Shown: positions 10,396 through 21,161 of the stretch, piece by piece
Numbering within the stretch: position 1 is the first letter of the stretch
Layout: each line of letters opens with the position of its first letter
DNA from: Odontocerum albicorne
Lineage: Eukaryota; Arthropoda; Insecta; Trichoptera; Odontoceridae
Direction of reading: 5' to 3'
Length of the DNA: 64,000 nt
NCBI GenBank assembly: GCA_949825065.1
Contig: OX463841.1
Coordinates: forward strand, 16,321,064 to 16,385,063
Made by a program: the position numbers and the translations under genes
Notes under the pieces: generated by a model
The model's database searches: none
What the model saw: only the letters and a program-made list of their open reading frames with translations
What the model was told of the DNA's origin: nothing

Positions 10396-10715
10396 AAGAG
10401 ACAAAATAAAAAGCTCACGCATTCGTGGAAGCCTAGGTGTTACAGACATCAACAGCATGATGGAGGAGAGGCGATTGAGATGGAATGGGCACGTTGGACG
10501 CAGAGCACCCGATCACATTGTGAACCAGGCAATCTCCATGGATCTTCCTCGAATAACAGCCAGATGAAGACCAAAGTATTCATGGGTGATGCAAAAAGAT
10601 AATCTGATGCAGAGGCACGGCCTGGGGGACGTAGTCCGGGACAGAAGAGCATACAACCTGAGGACGAGGAGAGCTGACCCCAACAGTCTTCGCAGACAGT
10701 GAGTTGGGATGGAGC
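10396..10715 (+). mobile_element. LINE-C 3' end
   Basis: Better-preserved relative of 1646-1935. It translates as R-G-S-L-G-V-T-D-I-N, then R-L-R-W-N-G-H-V-G-R-R-A-P-D-H, then A-I-S-M-D-L-P-R, a stop, and Y-N-L-R-T-R-R-A-D-P-N-S. It ends gggatggagccagggagaag. The L-R-W-x-G-H-V core is shared with other RTE-like tails. Pseudogenised by at least one stop. Confidence 0.65.
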
Positions 10716-10721
10716 CAGGGA

Positions 10722-10800
10722 GAAGACATATTTCTGATTAGTTGAAAGAGATTGCTATATGGCAATAAACGCGTCAGTCTGTTCTGTATACAACAAAAGT
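10722..10800 (+). mobile_element. SINE1 3' tail
   Basis: Only the LINE-E-like tail is present: gttgaaagagattgc, atggcaataaacgcg, then tgtatacaacaaaag. It follows the LINE-C fragment directly. Confidence 0.5.
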
Positions 10801-10899
10801 TTTATACAATGGAATATAACGTTAAATTATATTTTAGCGATTTTTCTCCATGATTTTTAATATTTATGGTAATGTTTTACGGAATATTTACGAAACAGT

Positions 10900-11387
10900 A
10901 TAAAAAATATACAGCGATAATGTGAGTGCTACGCGTGATAGAGAAAGATTAAGGAAAGTACGAATGGATTTAGTATGATATTTTGAAAGTCAAAAAAATT
11001 AAAAAGTCGGAGAAATCACAGGAGTTGTTTTTTTTTTATCCACTTTGCACGGATTTCTCCTGTTACACAAAGAGGGTCTGATTCTAGAGTTAGCTTATTC
11101 TTAGGAAGAATATCAGCCAGGATTCTTCTCATACTGCTAGGCGGTGCCGAGAATATATCAACCGTGTCATTCAGTTGGTTCAATATCTCTATACCACGCG
11201 TGACTGAGTGTTTAGCCATGATATTCGTCCTGTAAGTTGGTATGTAGAACAGAGGGTGATTCCTTGCACGGCTATATTTGTATGAGAAGGTGTATGGATG
11301 TAGAAAAGGCGACAGATGTATGTCGCGATAGGAACGTGTCTCGCCCTGTCCTCTATTCCTACTTTGACATGCAGACGGCGTGATAGT
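10900..11387 (+). mobile_element. LINE-A 3' end interrupted by another LINE fragment
   Basis: 10900-11025 holds the family coding tail (gataatgtgagtgctacgcg, gaaaggaa-like remnants). 11278-11387 holds the matching 3' UTR (gtatggatgtagaaaaggcg, cggcgtgatagtac). The 250 bp between them belongs to a different LINE fragment in reverse orientation, so the copy was split by a later insertion or rearrangement. Confidence 0.55.
11028..11275 (-). mobile_element. Non-LTR RT C-terminal fragment, family unknown
   Basis: The minus strand reads R-N-H-P-L-F-Y-I-P-T-Y-R-T-N, then a block ending I-L-N-Q-L-N-D, then R-R-I-L-A-D-I-L. The spacing of basic, aromatic and N-x-L elements resembles the C-terminal domain after the reverse transcriptase in CR1/Jockey-like LINEs. 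It begins with a poly(T) run in plus orientation, i.e. a poly(A) tail on its own strand. Confidence 0.45.
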
Positions 11388-11552
11388 ACAGTACCCGACG
11401 GTAAGTAATACACATCGTTTGTAGAGCGTCGTCTCTGACGCACGATGCGCTAACCGCATCGTGACTACGATACCAGATTGTTAGCGCATCATGCGACAGA
11501 GACGACGCTCTACAAACGATGTGTATTACTTACCGCCAGGTAATGTACGTAT
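11387..11552. mobile_element. Foldback element F2, copy 1
   Basis: Two arms of about 68 bp in inverted orientation flank a 26-bp spacer. The outer arm sequence is tacccgacggtaagtaatac and the inner arm contains gtagagcgtcgtctctg. The second copy at 56573-56815 shares the outer 30 bp and this inner core but differs between them, so they are related elements. A transcript would form a long hairpin. Confidence 0.7.
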
Positions 11553-11960
11553 CTATTCCCAAAACACACATGACAATACTAGCGGACATAAAAAATGTCT
11601 GAATTATTTGACTTTGTTTTAAAGCATTATAAAGCGTCAACTCTAAGTTTCACGTTGTTATACGTAAGTAACTAAAAGTGTCCTAACTAAAAAAAATCGG
11701 ATATAAAAATATAAACAAAAAGATCTTATCAATTATTTTATTTATTCTAATAAATAATTTTATATAATTGTATTTTACATTTAATACTGACATTAACTTG
11801 AATTTATTTGTTTTGTGATATCATATAAAGTGATGACCGCATAAGTAATCGGTGCCAGTATCGTCATATTATGTAAAATCAATGGAAATATAACTATTCT
11901 GGCATTGGATAGTCTCCTTTGCGATGACGTGAGCTTATGAGCTGATCTCATACATTTCTT
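11553..11960. other. AT-rich spacer
   Basis: No supported feature. Confidence 0.4.
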
Positions 11961-12097
11961 TGACACATTCTATGTGATTGTTTTTACAGAGGATTTGACA
12001 CATTATATTTGATTGTTTTTACAGTGGATTTGACACATTCTATGTGATTGTTTTAACAGTGTATTTGACACATTCTATGTGATTGTTTTTACAGTGA
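11961..12097. repeat. Minisatellite, 34 bp x 4
   Basis: The unit starts tgacacattctatgtgattg and carries a ttttacagtg end. Copies differ by one to three bases. Confidence 0.85.
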
Positions 12098-12269
12098 ATT
12101 TTAGGTTTTTTTGTTTAATTTAATTCACCTTTTGCCTATTCTTTACTGTGCTAACCCTATTCTGGTCTGAAACTAATAACTTAAATCAGAATAATTTATA
12201 TTTTGTGGCTCAAGTCATCGTTTCTAGCCAGCAATGTCCATTTTGTTTCTGGTCTTCATTTCTCAAATC

Positions 12270-12318
12270 TATAGGACCTCCAAATCTATAGGACCTCCAA
12301 ATCTATAGGACCTCCAAA
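12270..12318. repeat. 17-bp x 3 tandem repeat
   Basis: Three consecutive copies of caaatctataggacctc. Confidence 0.8.
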
Positions 12319-12440
12319 AACTTCATCAAAAGATTTTAAGCGTAAACTTTATTGAAAAATCGAACGATAGTTTATTATATTAGAGAGCAAAAAGTCATAA
12401 GAATGTAGGTAAGTAGATCTAATGATCAAAAAATATAGAT

Positions 12441-12680
12441 GATGCATGTGTAAAACTAGATATGTGATGTATGTGTAAAACCAGATATGTGATGTATGTA
12501 TAAAACCAGATAGGTGATACATGTGTAAAACCAGATAGAAAATACAAGTATAAAAACAGATAGGTGATACATGTATAAAACCAGATAGGATATGCAAGTG
12601 TAAAACCGGATAGGTGATGCATGTGTAAAACCAGATAGGTGATGTATGTGTAAAAGCAAATAGGTGATACATGTATAAAC
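12441..12680. repeat. Minisatellite, 25 bp x about 9.5
   Basis: The unit is close to gtgtaaaaccagataggtga plus tacat, with variants. Three minus-strand frames of 67-107 codons are open through it because the unit lacks stops. They share no protein-like composition and are rejected as genes. Confidence 0.85.
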
Positions 12681-13540
12681 CTAATGGACTCCCCTACTTG
12701 TAAAAATTTACTAGTCGCACAGTCGAGATGAATTCGATTTTAGAGAAGAATTTCAAGTCAGTGTGACTTCTAAGGCAGTACGACTTCTAAGGCAGTGCAA
12801 TGGGTAACTCTGTTTCAATCTTTTATAGCTTTTAACGCGTTTTTTTATTGCATACTATTTGAACAAATTCATAAGAATGAATCCAAATTAATAACGAAAT
12901 TATGCGTTAAGAAATTGCTCCCTGGAATATAACTACACTGAGGTCGTTAAACATCCAGTTGAGGTATCAAACAAACCGGACTACATCGATATATCTATTG
13001 AAGGAACTGACCATGTCGCAATTAATAGACTTCCTATGGAGTGTAAGCAAGATTAGGGTTAGTAGGTTTTCAAGAATATTATTAAATTCACACTATTTAT
13101 GAGATGTTTCCTTGAAATATAGGTGTCTTGAAGTGATCTTTGGTCACTAATTATCGGCAGAAAATTGCCTTTTTTCTGATGTTTATGTAACTTTTGTGAG
13201 AATATTAATTGTCATAATGCTTTTCCACTCCAATAATTTCTTTCATCCTTCCATCCTCAGTAATCCTACAACCATAAACTCTGTGGATTACACTATATGA
13301 ATTGTTGTTATATAGTTGGTGTCAAGTTTATTTAGTTTATCAAAAAGACCGCATTGCAGTTCGCTATCTTCAAACTGAAAAGTCATATTATGTACGAATA
13401 TATAAACACCGGTTGATTGCTATCTACCGTGTATTTAAATAAATGTAATTTTTTCTACTTTTTTGCATTCAATGCTCTCGTTGAAATATTACACTGGTTT
13501 TAGCACACTGAATATATTTACACAGCAAATATGATAAATT
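12681..13540. other. Spacer with one weak coding-like patch
   Basis: Within 12925-13053 a plus frame runs E-V-V-K-H-P-V-E-V-S-N-K-P-D-Y-I-D-I with ordinary amino-acid usage and ends at TAG. No good acceptor lies beside it. It may be an exon relic or chance. The rest holds nothing I can support. Confidence 0.25.
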
Positions 13541-13548
13541 GGCAGATG

Positions 13549-13947
13549 GTTTTCCTAACTGATAGATGAGTGGAATCAACTTATGTTTTCCTAACTGATA
13601 GATGAGTGGAATCAACTTATGTTTTCCTAACTGATAGATGAGTGGAATCAACTTATGTTTTCCTAACTGATAGATGAGTGGAATCAACTTATGTTTTCCT
13701 AACTGATAGATGAGTGGAATCAACGTATGTTTTCCTAACTGATAGATGAGTGGAATCAACTTATGTTTTCCTAACTGATAGATGAGTGGAATCAACTTAT
13801 GTTTTCCTAACTGATAGATGAGTGGAATCAAGTTATGTTTTCCTAACTGATAGATGAGTGGAATCAACTTATGTTTTCCTAACTGATAGATGAGTGGAAT
13901 CAACTTATGTTTTCCTAACTGATAGATGAGTGGAATCAACTTATGTT
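13549..13947. repeat. Minisatellite, 36 bp x 11
   Basis: The unit is ttttcctaactgatagatga followed by gtggaatcaacttatg. Copies are nearly identical, with two single-base variants. Because 36 is divisible by three and the minus strand lacks stops, a 160-codon frame of repeating K-H-K-L-I-P-L-I-Y-Q-L-G results. I treat it as an artefact of the array. Confidence 0.9.
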
Positions 13948-14305
13948 CCACCGCAATCCATTCAATAATAATCGAAACGTTTTATTTATTTTCTTTAATT
14001 TAAACCAAGGACGGTATATCGAGTGCGACAGAAATAAATCTCATTTATTAAGCGTGACATACAATATGATTTATGCATCACTGTTCTATTGCCCAGGGCA
14101 CCCCTGCAGTCTTAATTTTGATACGTTGTATCCTTTGCAATAATTTTATACTTTTAAAATATATTGTCATAATTTATGAGTAAATGTTGCTATTATTATG
14201 GCACAGGATCGGAAAGAATAGAGATGAATAATTCAAATAATAATTGTCAAAATAATAAGCACTCATTTTTATAGCATTGTTTACAGATCAAACTGTTTTT
14301 CATAC
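13948..14305. other. Spacer
   Basis: No gene or repeat family supported. Confidence 0.4.
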
Positions 14306-14313
14306 TTTGTATC

Positions 14314-14779
14314 CAACATTCCCTCTAAATCAACTTATATGTGCAAGAAAAAAAGAGGGAAGTGCGCAAATATGCATATTCATGCATAGATAAAACTAAA
14401 TAGTCAACATAATGTACCACGATATCATAAATTACATTTTTCAAATATTTAGGTTATATGTTATGTTAAAAAAAATCTATACAAGCAAAAAATTTAAAAC
14501 ACCAATAAAATAACACGAAGACCTTTGAACAAGGGATAATTCATGAAGTATTTATTCGAAATACGAGTAGGTATATGGTGTTTCCATGTTCCGCACACAT
14601 CTCAAAGAAAGGAACCTGAGAACCCATCATAAAATATCAAATAAAATATATAATTGCGCAAAACAAAATATGGTTACAAGTTACTTTCTTTGAGATGTGT
14701 GCGGAAGATGGAAACATATGTGCGGACAATTTTTAACAGATGTGCGGCCGCACACGCGCACACCTTAGAGGGAACGTTG
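14314..14779. mobile_element. hAT-type MITE with perfect 8-bp target duplication
   Basis: The 466-bp element begins CAACATTCCCTCTAA and ends TTAGAGGGAACGTTG, a 15-bp inverted repeat with one mismatch. It is flanked on both sides by TTTGTATC (14306-14313 and 14780-14787). An 8-bp duplication is the hAT hallmark. It contains subterminal gtgcgg/ccgcac-type motifs and no ORF. A TACGAGTA site lies inside at 14562. Confidence 0.85.
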
Positions 14780-14787
14780 TTTGTATC

Positions 14788-15964
14788 CATATCCTGTGTT
14801 TTAACGTGATAAACTATTGTAGAGTTGCATTATGTCCTCGGCCCCGTGTTTTCACGTGATCGATGCTTTTTTCAAAAAAGGACATATTACTGGCATGAAG
14901 TAAATATTTTAGTAAACAATCCAATATTTAAACGACAGTCTCCTGATTCCTGATTTCTAACATGGACAATATCCTAGATAATGAAAATAAGTATGAATTG
15001 ATTCATGATGGAAATTTTGACATTGCGTCTTCAGTGTGCAAAGAAGTGTTATTTTTTTTTTAAGATTTTGGCATATGAGTCTGGAGATCAACTACAGTCT
15101 CCGGATGAAACAGGTTGTCAAAGAGAATGTCTAAACATATTTTGTTAATATTTATTCCATCTACTGACAAAAAAGAAAAAACCCTGGATGCAAGATGTGT
15201 GCTAATCACAATAACATAAATGAAAATGGTACATGTGTAATGAGTGTAGTGTGGCTCTCCACAAAATTTAGTTTTGACAGATTTACCATACTTAACTAAA
15301 TTATCAAAGTATTTCAAACAAATTTACAAAGTTTCATAACAGTATTCTTAATATTTACATAGTTATAACAATTTTAGTAAACTTCACAAAAATCAGAATC
15401 CTTCAAAAACAAGATGGACGCCGGGAAAGGTTGTCTTAATTTTAATCTGGTCCTATTTTTATATGTAAAATCGAAATATCATAATGTTCATAGAGAAAAA
15501 TATGTAATTGTTTAAATAAAAAAAAATATAATAAGTAATATGTAAAGTTTAAGGTAGTTGCTGTGGTAAATAGATTTGGTACTTTCCGATCTAGATATCT
15601 GTAAAAAATATACGAGGCAGAGATTGAAAGGAAATTTACCAAGGAAATGAAAATAAATCTCGCGGTTACATGAATTTTTCAATCAACCACTTGATGTATT
15701 TTAGATGCAAAGTTTTATACAGATTTTTTTACTATAATTATTTGTATGGCAACTCTAAAATCCATTTAAAGGTTGCAAGCCTTAAATATTTCATTATTCG
15801 AAGAAAAATATTGTAAAGAATAGTGTAATAAAGCTTGAGAAACATCAATAATACTCGTATTATACACTAAAATGTAGTTAAATCTATTGTAATCCACGGA
15901 TAAGAAATACGGAATAAGTATTCAATTATGTACATTCTAAGTAATGTTTGTTTTTTTCACACTT
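14788..15964. other. Long AT-rich stretch, no gene confirmed
   Basis: A minus-strand 85-codon frame at 15060-15317 and a plus frame starting near 14961 (M-D-N-I-L-D-N-E-N-K-Y-E) have somewhat protein-like composition but no recognisable domain or splice signal. They could be decayed transposase pieces. TACTCGTA lies at 15852. Confidence 0.3.
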
Positions 15965-16121
15965 AGGCATAACAACATTCTGTTGAACGCTTACATATTG
16001 TACATCAAGAGAGAGTTCGCATTTATCAAGTATATGACAAAAAAGGACTGGCATTTCTATATTTGCATTCCAGCTGCTGTGGCCATGTGCATAGCATTCT
16101 CACAGATATTTGAACTGGATT
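15965..16121 (+). CDS. Candidate 3'-terminal coding exon, unknown membrane-like protein
   Basis: A strong acceptor (tttgtttttttcacacttag, AG at 15963-15964 by count) precedes an open stretch of about 51 codons ending at TGA. The predicted end reads N-A-Y-I-L-Y-I-K-R-E-F-A-F-I-K, then K-K-D-W-H-F, then a hydrophobic span I-C-I-P-A-A-V-A-M-C-I-A-F that could cross a membrane, and F-E-L-D-stop. GC is higher than in flanking DNA. AATAAA-type signals lie near 16575-16605. I do not recognise the protein. It could also be a transposon exon. Confidence 0.4.
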
Positions 16122-16139
16122 GAGTCACTTGGTACTATT

Positions 16140-16445
16140 AAAAACAGACTACACCCGCCGCCCATGCCTTTATCGTTTGTTTACTAATTTATTTGGCGTG
16201 TTGTCGCTTTGCTCGCTTGTGCCGTACCCGCGCGCTCTCTGCCCGCGAGTCTCGTAGCGGACATCACACGGAGCGAATGGTTCCGTATCGGTCTTCTCTA
16301 ATCGATTGTATCAACTCGATCCGATCACTACAAAAACGTAAACAAAACTATATCAGTTATACGCGCCGAGTTAAAATAAAAAAATGATCGCCATCTTGTT
16401 TCGTCCGCGCAGTCGTGAAGGCGGGAAAACATGTGACGTTCGAAT
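16140..16445. other. CpG-rich island-like patch
   Basis: The sequence is rich in CG and GC dinucleotides (gtacccgcgcgctctc, gcccgcgagtctcgtagcgg) compared with surrounding DNA. It follows the putative stop codon. It might be a 3' UTR, a promoter of another transcript, or the end of an old DNA transposon. A 64-codon plus frame from 16193 is not convincing as a protein. Confidence 0.3.
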
Positions 16446-17400
16446 AACTGTCAAATAGAACACGGAACAAAAAGATGTATGGATGTTAAAAAAAAAACAT
16501 TCCAGTTTTTTTGCTAACGAAACATAAGTTTTATAGTGCGTTATAGTCAAATCAGTGGAAATAATATATATTTAATAAAGATAACATCATCGCTTGAAAT
16601 AAAATTGAATTCATTCCTGTGTCTTATTTTAATAATGAAGTAATTACTCGAGTAGCAGTGTTTTTCTTAAGTTGAAAATTACATTTAAATTAAGCACAGC
16701 GTCCAACATTATACGATGAATTGATGTCATTACAAAGTCATGTCGCTTCTAGTGGCCTAAGTGAAGCGAACGTTTTTATGTTATGTTAATATGAAAATTA
16801 ATAATATGCAACTCGGCAATAGTGCTAATACGGTAACTGGAAGCTATTGCAAATATCAATCAGTGTTCATTTTCAATATTCATATACTACAACTGCTATT
16901 TTAGCATTAAAATAGTTTGGTTTGTAATATTCTTCCGTGTCAAAGTTCTCTATCGCATTTAGTTTTATAAATGACTTATAAGAGTTTATTATGCAGATCA
17001 GAGTGATATTTTAATGAAAGTTTACGTACGAAATTGATCGTTTTTTTTAAAAGGAAATTTGATAGAATAGCAAAACCTGATGGGTTGGTGGGCGAAAAGA
17101 AAACGTTCGCCATCGCTTACAAAGGTGATTTTTATTTTATTTAAATACATAATTAACCTTTAAACCACAAAACAGGTGGATGTGTTGTATAACTACGAGT
17201 ACTTCGAAAATACCTGATGGCATTAATTTTTAATCATCTATTAAAATAACAGGAAATATAATTTACATATGACAGTTTTACGTATTACTCTTTACACAGT
17301 CAAATATTATTTTAAGTTGGTAAATATTTGCTATCCAATTGTTTATTTTGGTACTTCTCCCAAAAAATTTTGAGATACACATTTCCTAAGTATGTAGATT
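16446..17400. other. AT-rich spacer
   Basis: No gene or recognised element. TACGAGTA lies at 17194. Confidence 0.4.
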
Positions 17401-17401
17401 A

Positions 17402-17828
17402 GAGTGTCCTTTATTTTGTCAAAAACTAAAATTTTTCCATTTTTTTTTGCTCTCACCCTCTAAATATTTCTTATTTGGTTAGATTTATTCAAAAACATTT
17501 TTTTATCTCAATAGGATGACGTTAACCCGTGGTAAATTGAGCGCCAAATTTGAATGTTAGTAATTATAGGGTTATTAGTTTTAAGTCAATTGATGAATGT
17601 ATAATATATTTTTTTATTTAAATAAAGAATACTTAACACCATAGTGCACTCTAAAGAGTAAAAATGTATTCAATTACTGACTAAGAACTAAAAGAACTAT
17701 AATTTCAAACATTCAAATTTGACGCTCAAGTCGGCACGGGTTAACGTCATTCTATTGTAATAAAATTTTGTTTTTGGGTAAAAGAAACCAAATGGAAAAT
17801 ATTTAGGGGGTGAAAAAAAGGGGCACCC
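17402..17828. mobile_element. Tc1/mariner-like MITE with long inverted arms
   Basis: Ends GAGTGTCC and GGGCACCC sit between TA dinucleotides (17400-17401, 17829-17830). Imperfect arms of over 100 bp run inward (ctctaaatatttc / gaaaatatttaggg; gacgttaacccgtg / cacgggttaacgtc) to a roughly 150-bp AT-rich loop. No ORF. TA flanks and TIR style suggest the Tc1/mariner superfamily. Confidence 0.65.
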
Positions 17829-17961
17829 TAATGTAGGTACACTCAAGTAAAGAACAAGATAATTAAAAAATGAAGTTCATTTAAAGGTAATTTTTTTAAA
17901 TTTATTGTCTATAAAATACTTCATAAAGAAAAAATACGCATCACTTCGTTATTCAATTATT

Positions 17962-18375
17962 TAACTACATTACCTTACAGGACATATCTTACTGCATTTC
18001 TTGGGTTAGTAGTTGATAGTGGTGTCGTTGCTGAACCTCGTAATCGAGGACCCCGTCGCCATTCCAACGTCATTTCAGTTAGAAAGAGACGCTGTGCCGT
18101 GGAGTTTGTTTTAAAGTGAGTGAACCGTTGCACACCAGCAAACTCACTGGCCACACCGCTGTACTGGATCAAATGGCATAACGTAGGGAGACGATCGGAG
18201 CACACCGGCATTTTTTTCCCCTCATAGATGTTAACGATATCATAGGTATCCTTATACTCCGAACACTAGGTGGAAAAAATGCCTGTGTCTTTTGAAGAGA
18301 GTAGCACAGCGTGGGGTTTGAACCGACGCCCTTCTACACGGAAATTATGTGCGTCACCTCGATAAATAGTGCCCC
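17962..18375 (-). mobile_element. SINE2, full-length reverse copy
   Basis: On the minus strand a tRNA-like head comes first: gaggtgacgcac as a box A-like segment, then ggttcaaacccc as box B. A middle region containing aggcattttttcc follows, and a conserved end containing gtgtggccagtgagtt, actccacggcacagc and cctcgattacgaggtt. Copies: 27305-28548 (split by Tigger) and 44490-44700 (truncated). The pol III promoter layout supports a SINE. The tail matches no LINE seen here. Confidence 0.6.
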
Positions 18376-18709
18376 ATCTCAGTTATCATTGCAAGTTTTA
18401 ATTGCACAAAAAAATGTTTTTTTTGTGTTTCTTTTGCACTTTTTTTTTAAAACTCATATATAATATTCTAGTAATGTGATATAATAAACACGTATTATTT
18501 TCATTAAACCGAATCATAACTGCAAATTCTACAAAACATGACATGTCGACTAAACTAACGGACATAAAATTATAATCTTAAACTTTGAAAAATTTTCTTC
18601 CTAACATTTTTAATCAGCCATAACAACAAAACTGATTTAAGATGTACAAAAAAATAATTTTATTATTTCCGTTTTTCAGTGCTGTCTTTTTAAAATTTCA
18701 AATACTAAC

Positions 18710-18774
18710 CATTTGTCATTGACTTTATTTCCTATCGCTACACGTCGTTTGATATCCCTCTTAACTTATCCTTT
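18710..18774 (-). mobile_element. LINE-A fragment
   Basis: The stretch cattgactttatttcctatc matches the upstream end of longer reverse LINE-A copies (near 24510 and 54720). It ends exactly where a piggyBac-like MITE begins. Confidence 0.45.
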
Positions 18775-19374
18775 TTAACCCTTCCTGTCTTGTGATGTGT
18801 ATAACTAGTACACATTGCTTCTAAAAACTGTAATATCTCTATAAATATAATAAATACTGTGTTCAGATTTTAGGTGTTCCTCCGTAATACATTTACGCAT
18901 TGAATGAAAAAATAATATTAATAATAATTAGCGCTTATCGGCCACATCAGAGATATTTTGTGAAAATCGGAAATAAATTCACCAATACAATCAAACGTGT
19001 GCCAGTGTGTGAGGTAGGTATATTCATTCTAAAACCCGCTATGGGTGAGGAAGCGACGCTATTCACGTCTCACTCTCACTGTTCTTCGGAATATGGGAAC
19101 GCAAGAAATAGAATCTCAGTTCGCTCGCTTCTCTCGCTTTAGTAGCTCGCGGGCTTTCGTTTGAGGTGGTCGCTTCCCCCGTTTTATGAACGTTGGCCAA
19201 TGTTTTTTTTTCATCTTTTCAGCAATTAAATTTCAATTACAATATTATCTCTTTTGACTTAATATTCTTATTTTTCCGATTTTAAATCGCCCATTTTTAC
19301 ACGTGTATTGATGTGTATGAATACACAGCACCGGAACGCGCGGTTTTTATTTAGCACAGGAAGGGAAAGGTTAA
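18775..19374. mobile_element. piggyBac-like MITE, family 2, copy 1
   Basis: 600 bp between TTAA sites. The left end is TTAACCCTTCCTGTCTTGTG. The right end, read inverted, starts TTAACCTTTCCCTTCCTGTG. The copy at 40305-40922 is colinear throughout, including a gaggaagcgacgct block and ctcagttcgctcgcttctct. Short internal frames differ between copies, so it is non-coding. Confidence 0.75.
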
Positions 19375-19584
19375 GCAAGTCTTGGTCCATACGAATGCAG
19401 AAATGCTTGCGCAAACGTATAACACGATCTTTTTAGGAAATCTTAAGCATACGTCTGTAGATCCACAACTCAAAAATCAATCTATAATTGAATAAACTCC
19501 ACTTTTGAACTCCCACATGATTTATGTACACTTCCAATATAACTCTAAATTTATGAACAGTATTCTGTATTGGCCTATACTATA

Positions 19585-20014
19585 CGTGGGCAAATGCGGC
19601 TCCGAGAGCCGCATACGGCTCTTCGTTGGGTTAAGTGCGGCTCCCAATGTCTCTTATACAAATATAGATACTTTCTTTCCCCATCATACTTTAATTTTCA
19701 CGATTTTCCTTTCTAAATGTTGCAAGTTACAAGATGCGCATGTATGAATGAAACTGTTAAAGACCCAAGTATTGGTGTATACGTGTGTGCTGTGATTTCA
19801 ATGTGTAGGGTGCGCGCGTATTCTGCGCTTTTTTTATATTTTCTTATATGTGTATTTTTTATACTTTATATAGCAATTAAGATTTGTGTAGAATATGTAA
19901 CAAATTAGAATGAGTGTATTTAATACTACGTGAGAACGTGACTATGGTGTGGCTCTTTATATAAATGAAAATCCAGAATGTGGCTCTCGTTGACCTCATG
20001 TATGCCCACCCCTG
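19585..20014. mobile_element. hAT-like element remnant
   Basis: The right end is tatgcccacccctgg and the left is cgtgggcaaatgcggctc. Internal gagagccgcat / gtggctctcg blocks match the layout of CAGGGGTGGGC-type hAT termini. The left end is degraded, so no target duplication can be read. Plus-strand frames inside are not conserved proteins. Confidence 0.5.
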
Positions 20015-20149
20015 GTTTATTCTAACGTATAAAATATATCTCATTGTGTAAATTGAAAATTCCTCCCAACCAAAATATTATAAATAAAATAAACATAAGA
20101 AATAAATAGGCCTTGGACATTGGACAGTTATAAAATCAATACATAAATA

Positions 20150-20530
20150 AAATAGTTGTGTCAGTCTAACGTTGCGTTCAACAATTTATCTATTCGGCTT
20201 AATATACGATTTTCAATAAAATTCTCCTCGACAACTGAAGACTTCAATGACTCGCGATAACTCTTTTTCAATGGCTCTTTTATCCGCTATTGTGGTATCA
20301 GGAAAAAATTCTTCTTGAAAACGGCCCATTTTTTTAACGTTGATGTATATTTATACGACATATTACTCAGTTGCAGACGGTTCTCTTATTTTTTCCTTGA
20401 TTACAAAATTGCAAGAACAACAATTCAATTGCTGGAATGTCTCTGCCCATCAGTTTTTATTTGGAGACACGTCAGAAGTCAATTTAACTTGACATTAAGA
20501 TGTCATTTAAGTGGTCACTCAGACTAGAGT
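20150..20530 (-). other. Possible transposon coding relic
   Basis: Short minus-strand stretches look protein-like (P-D-T-T-I-A-D-K-R-A-I-E-K-E-L) but are broken by stops and frameshifts. I cannot place the family. Confidence 0.25.
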
Positions 20531-20714
20531 ATGAGCTATAGTAAATACTTAGGACAAAAAAGGGAAAAATATAAAGATTTATTGAAATATTTTAAGTATA
20601 TATACTATATGTATTTATAGCATTTAAACAGCCGTGCAACCTCCGAAATATGTTAATACTGTCGTACACCTGATGCACGAAGATTACACGCCATTCGTTT
20701 CTTACTCCGCTTAA

Positions 20715-20885
20715 ACTCTCCATGACAACTGAATGAACCCACTGGAACTTGGATTTTTTTAAAAGGATTCCAGTTTGGTTTTCGTCTTTAACATACTCGT
20801 ATTTCTGGTTGGTTAAAAGAGATTGCCACATGCCGATAAACTCGCTAGGTTATATATACTACATACAACGAAACTGTAATAATAA
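20715..20885 (+). mobile_element. SINE1, diverged 3' two-thirds
   Basis: Contains actggaacttggat (end of the tRNA-like head), a T/A linker, attccagtttgg, and the tail tggttggttaaaagagattg with gccgataaactcg. A TACTCGTA at 20794-20801 interrupts the ctttaacatatttctgg phrase of other copies by exactly six bases. Confidence 0.65.
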
Positions 20886-20960
20886 TAATAAAGGATAATT
20901 TATATAGCGCCGTTTAAAAAGAAAGCTCTCCTCAAAGGCATTCAAATAAAAAACTGGACA
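20876..20960 (-). mobile_element. LINE-G tail, reverse
   Basis: aataataataataaagg followed by tttatatagcgccgttt is the reverse complement of the LINE-G terminus. It abuts the SINE1 tail. Confidence 0.55.
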
Positions 20961-21160
20961 TTTTACAATTTAAAACCGGACATATTATTGAGATTCTTAA
21001 TTTTTAATACTTCGGGTAAGTGTTAAAAATTAAGAATCTTAACAATTTTGAGAAAAATTGTTAAATAATTAAGACACTGGTCAATTATTAAAATAGTTCT
21101 ATGAAATATTTCATTGGAAAGACAAAATACAATTAAATACAATATATTGTTTATATGGTA
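20961..21160. other. AT-rich spacer with a short inverted repeat
   Basis: ttaagattcttaattttta-like words occur in both orientations near 20990-21040, giving a small hairpin. No gene. Confidence 0.4.
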
Positions 21161-21161
21161 G

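Noticed and set aside
12349..12672. Overlapping minus-strand frames of 67-107 codons
   Set aside because: Three frames are open over the same 25-bp minisatellite, which shows that the unit lacks stops and is not protein-coding.
13469..13951. 160-codon minus-strand frame with a 12-residue repeat
   Set aside because: It is created by eleven copies of a 36-bp unit without stops. There is no promoter, splice site or non-repeat domain, and flanking sequence ends the frame at once.
18900..19142. 80-codon plus frame
   Set aside because: It lies inside a piggyBac-like MITE, and the second copy at 40305 has a different frame structure.
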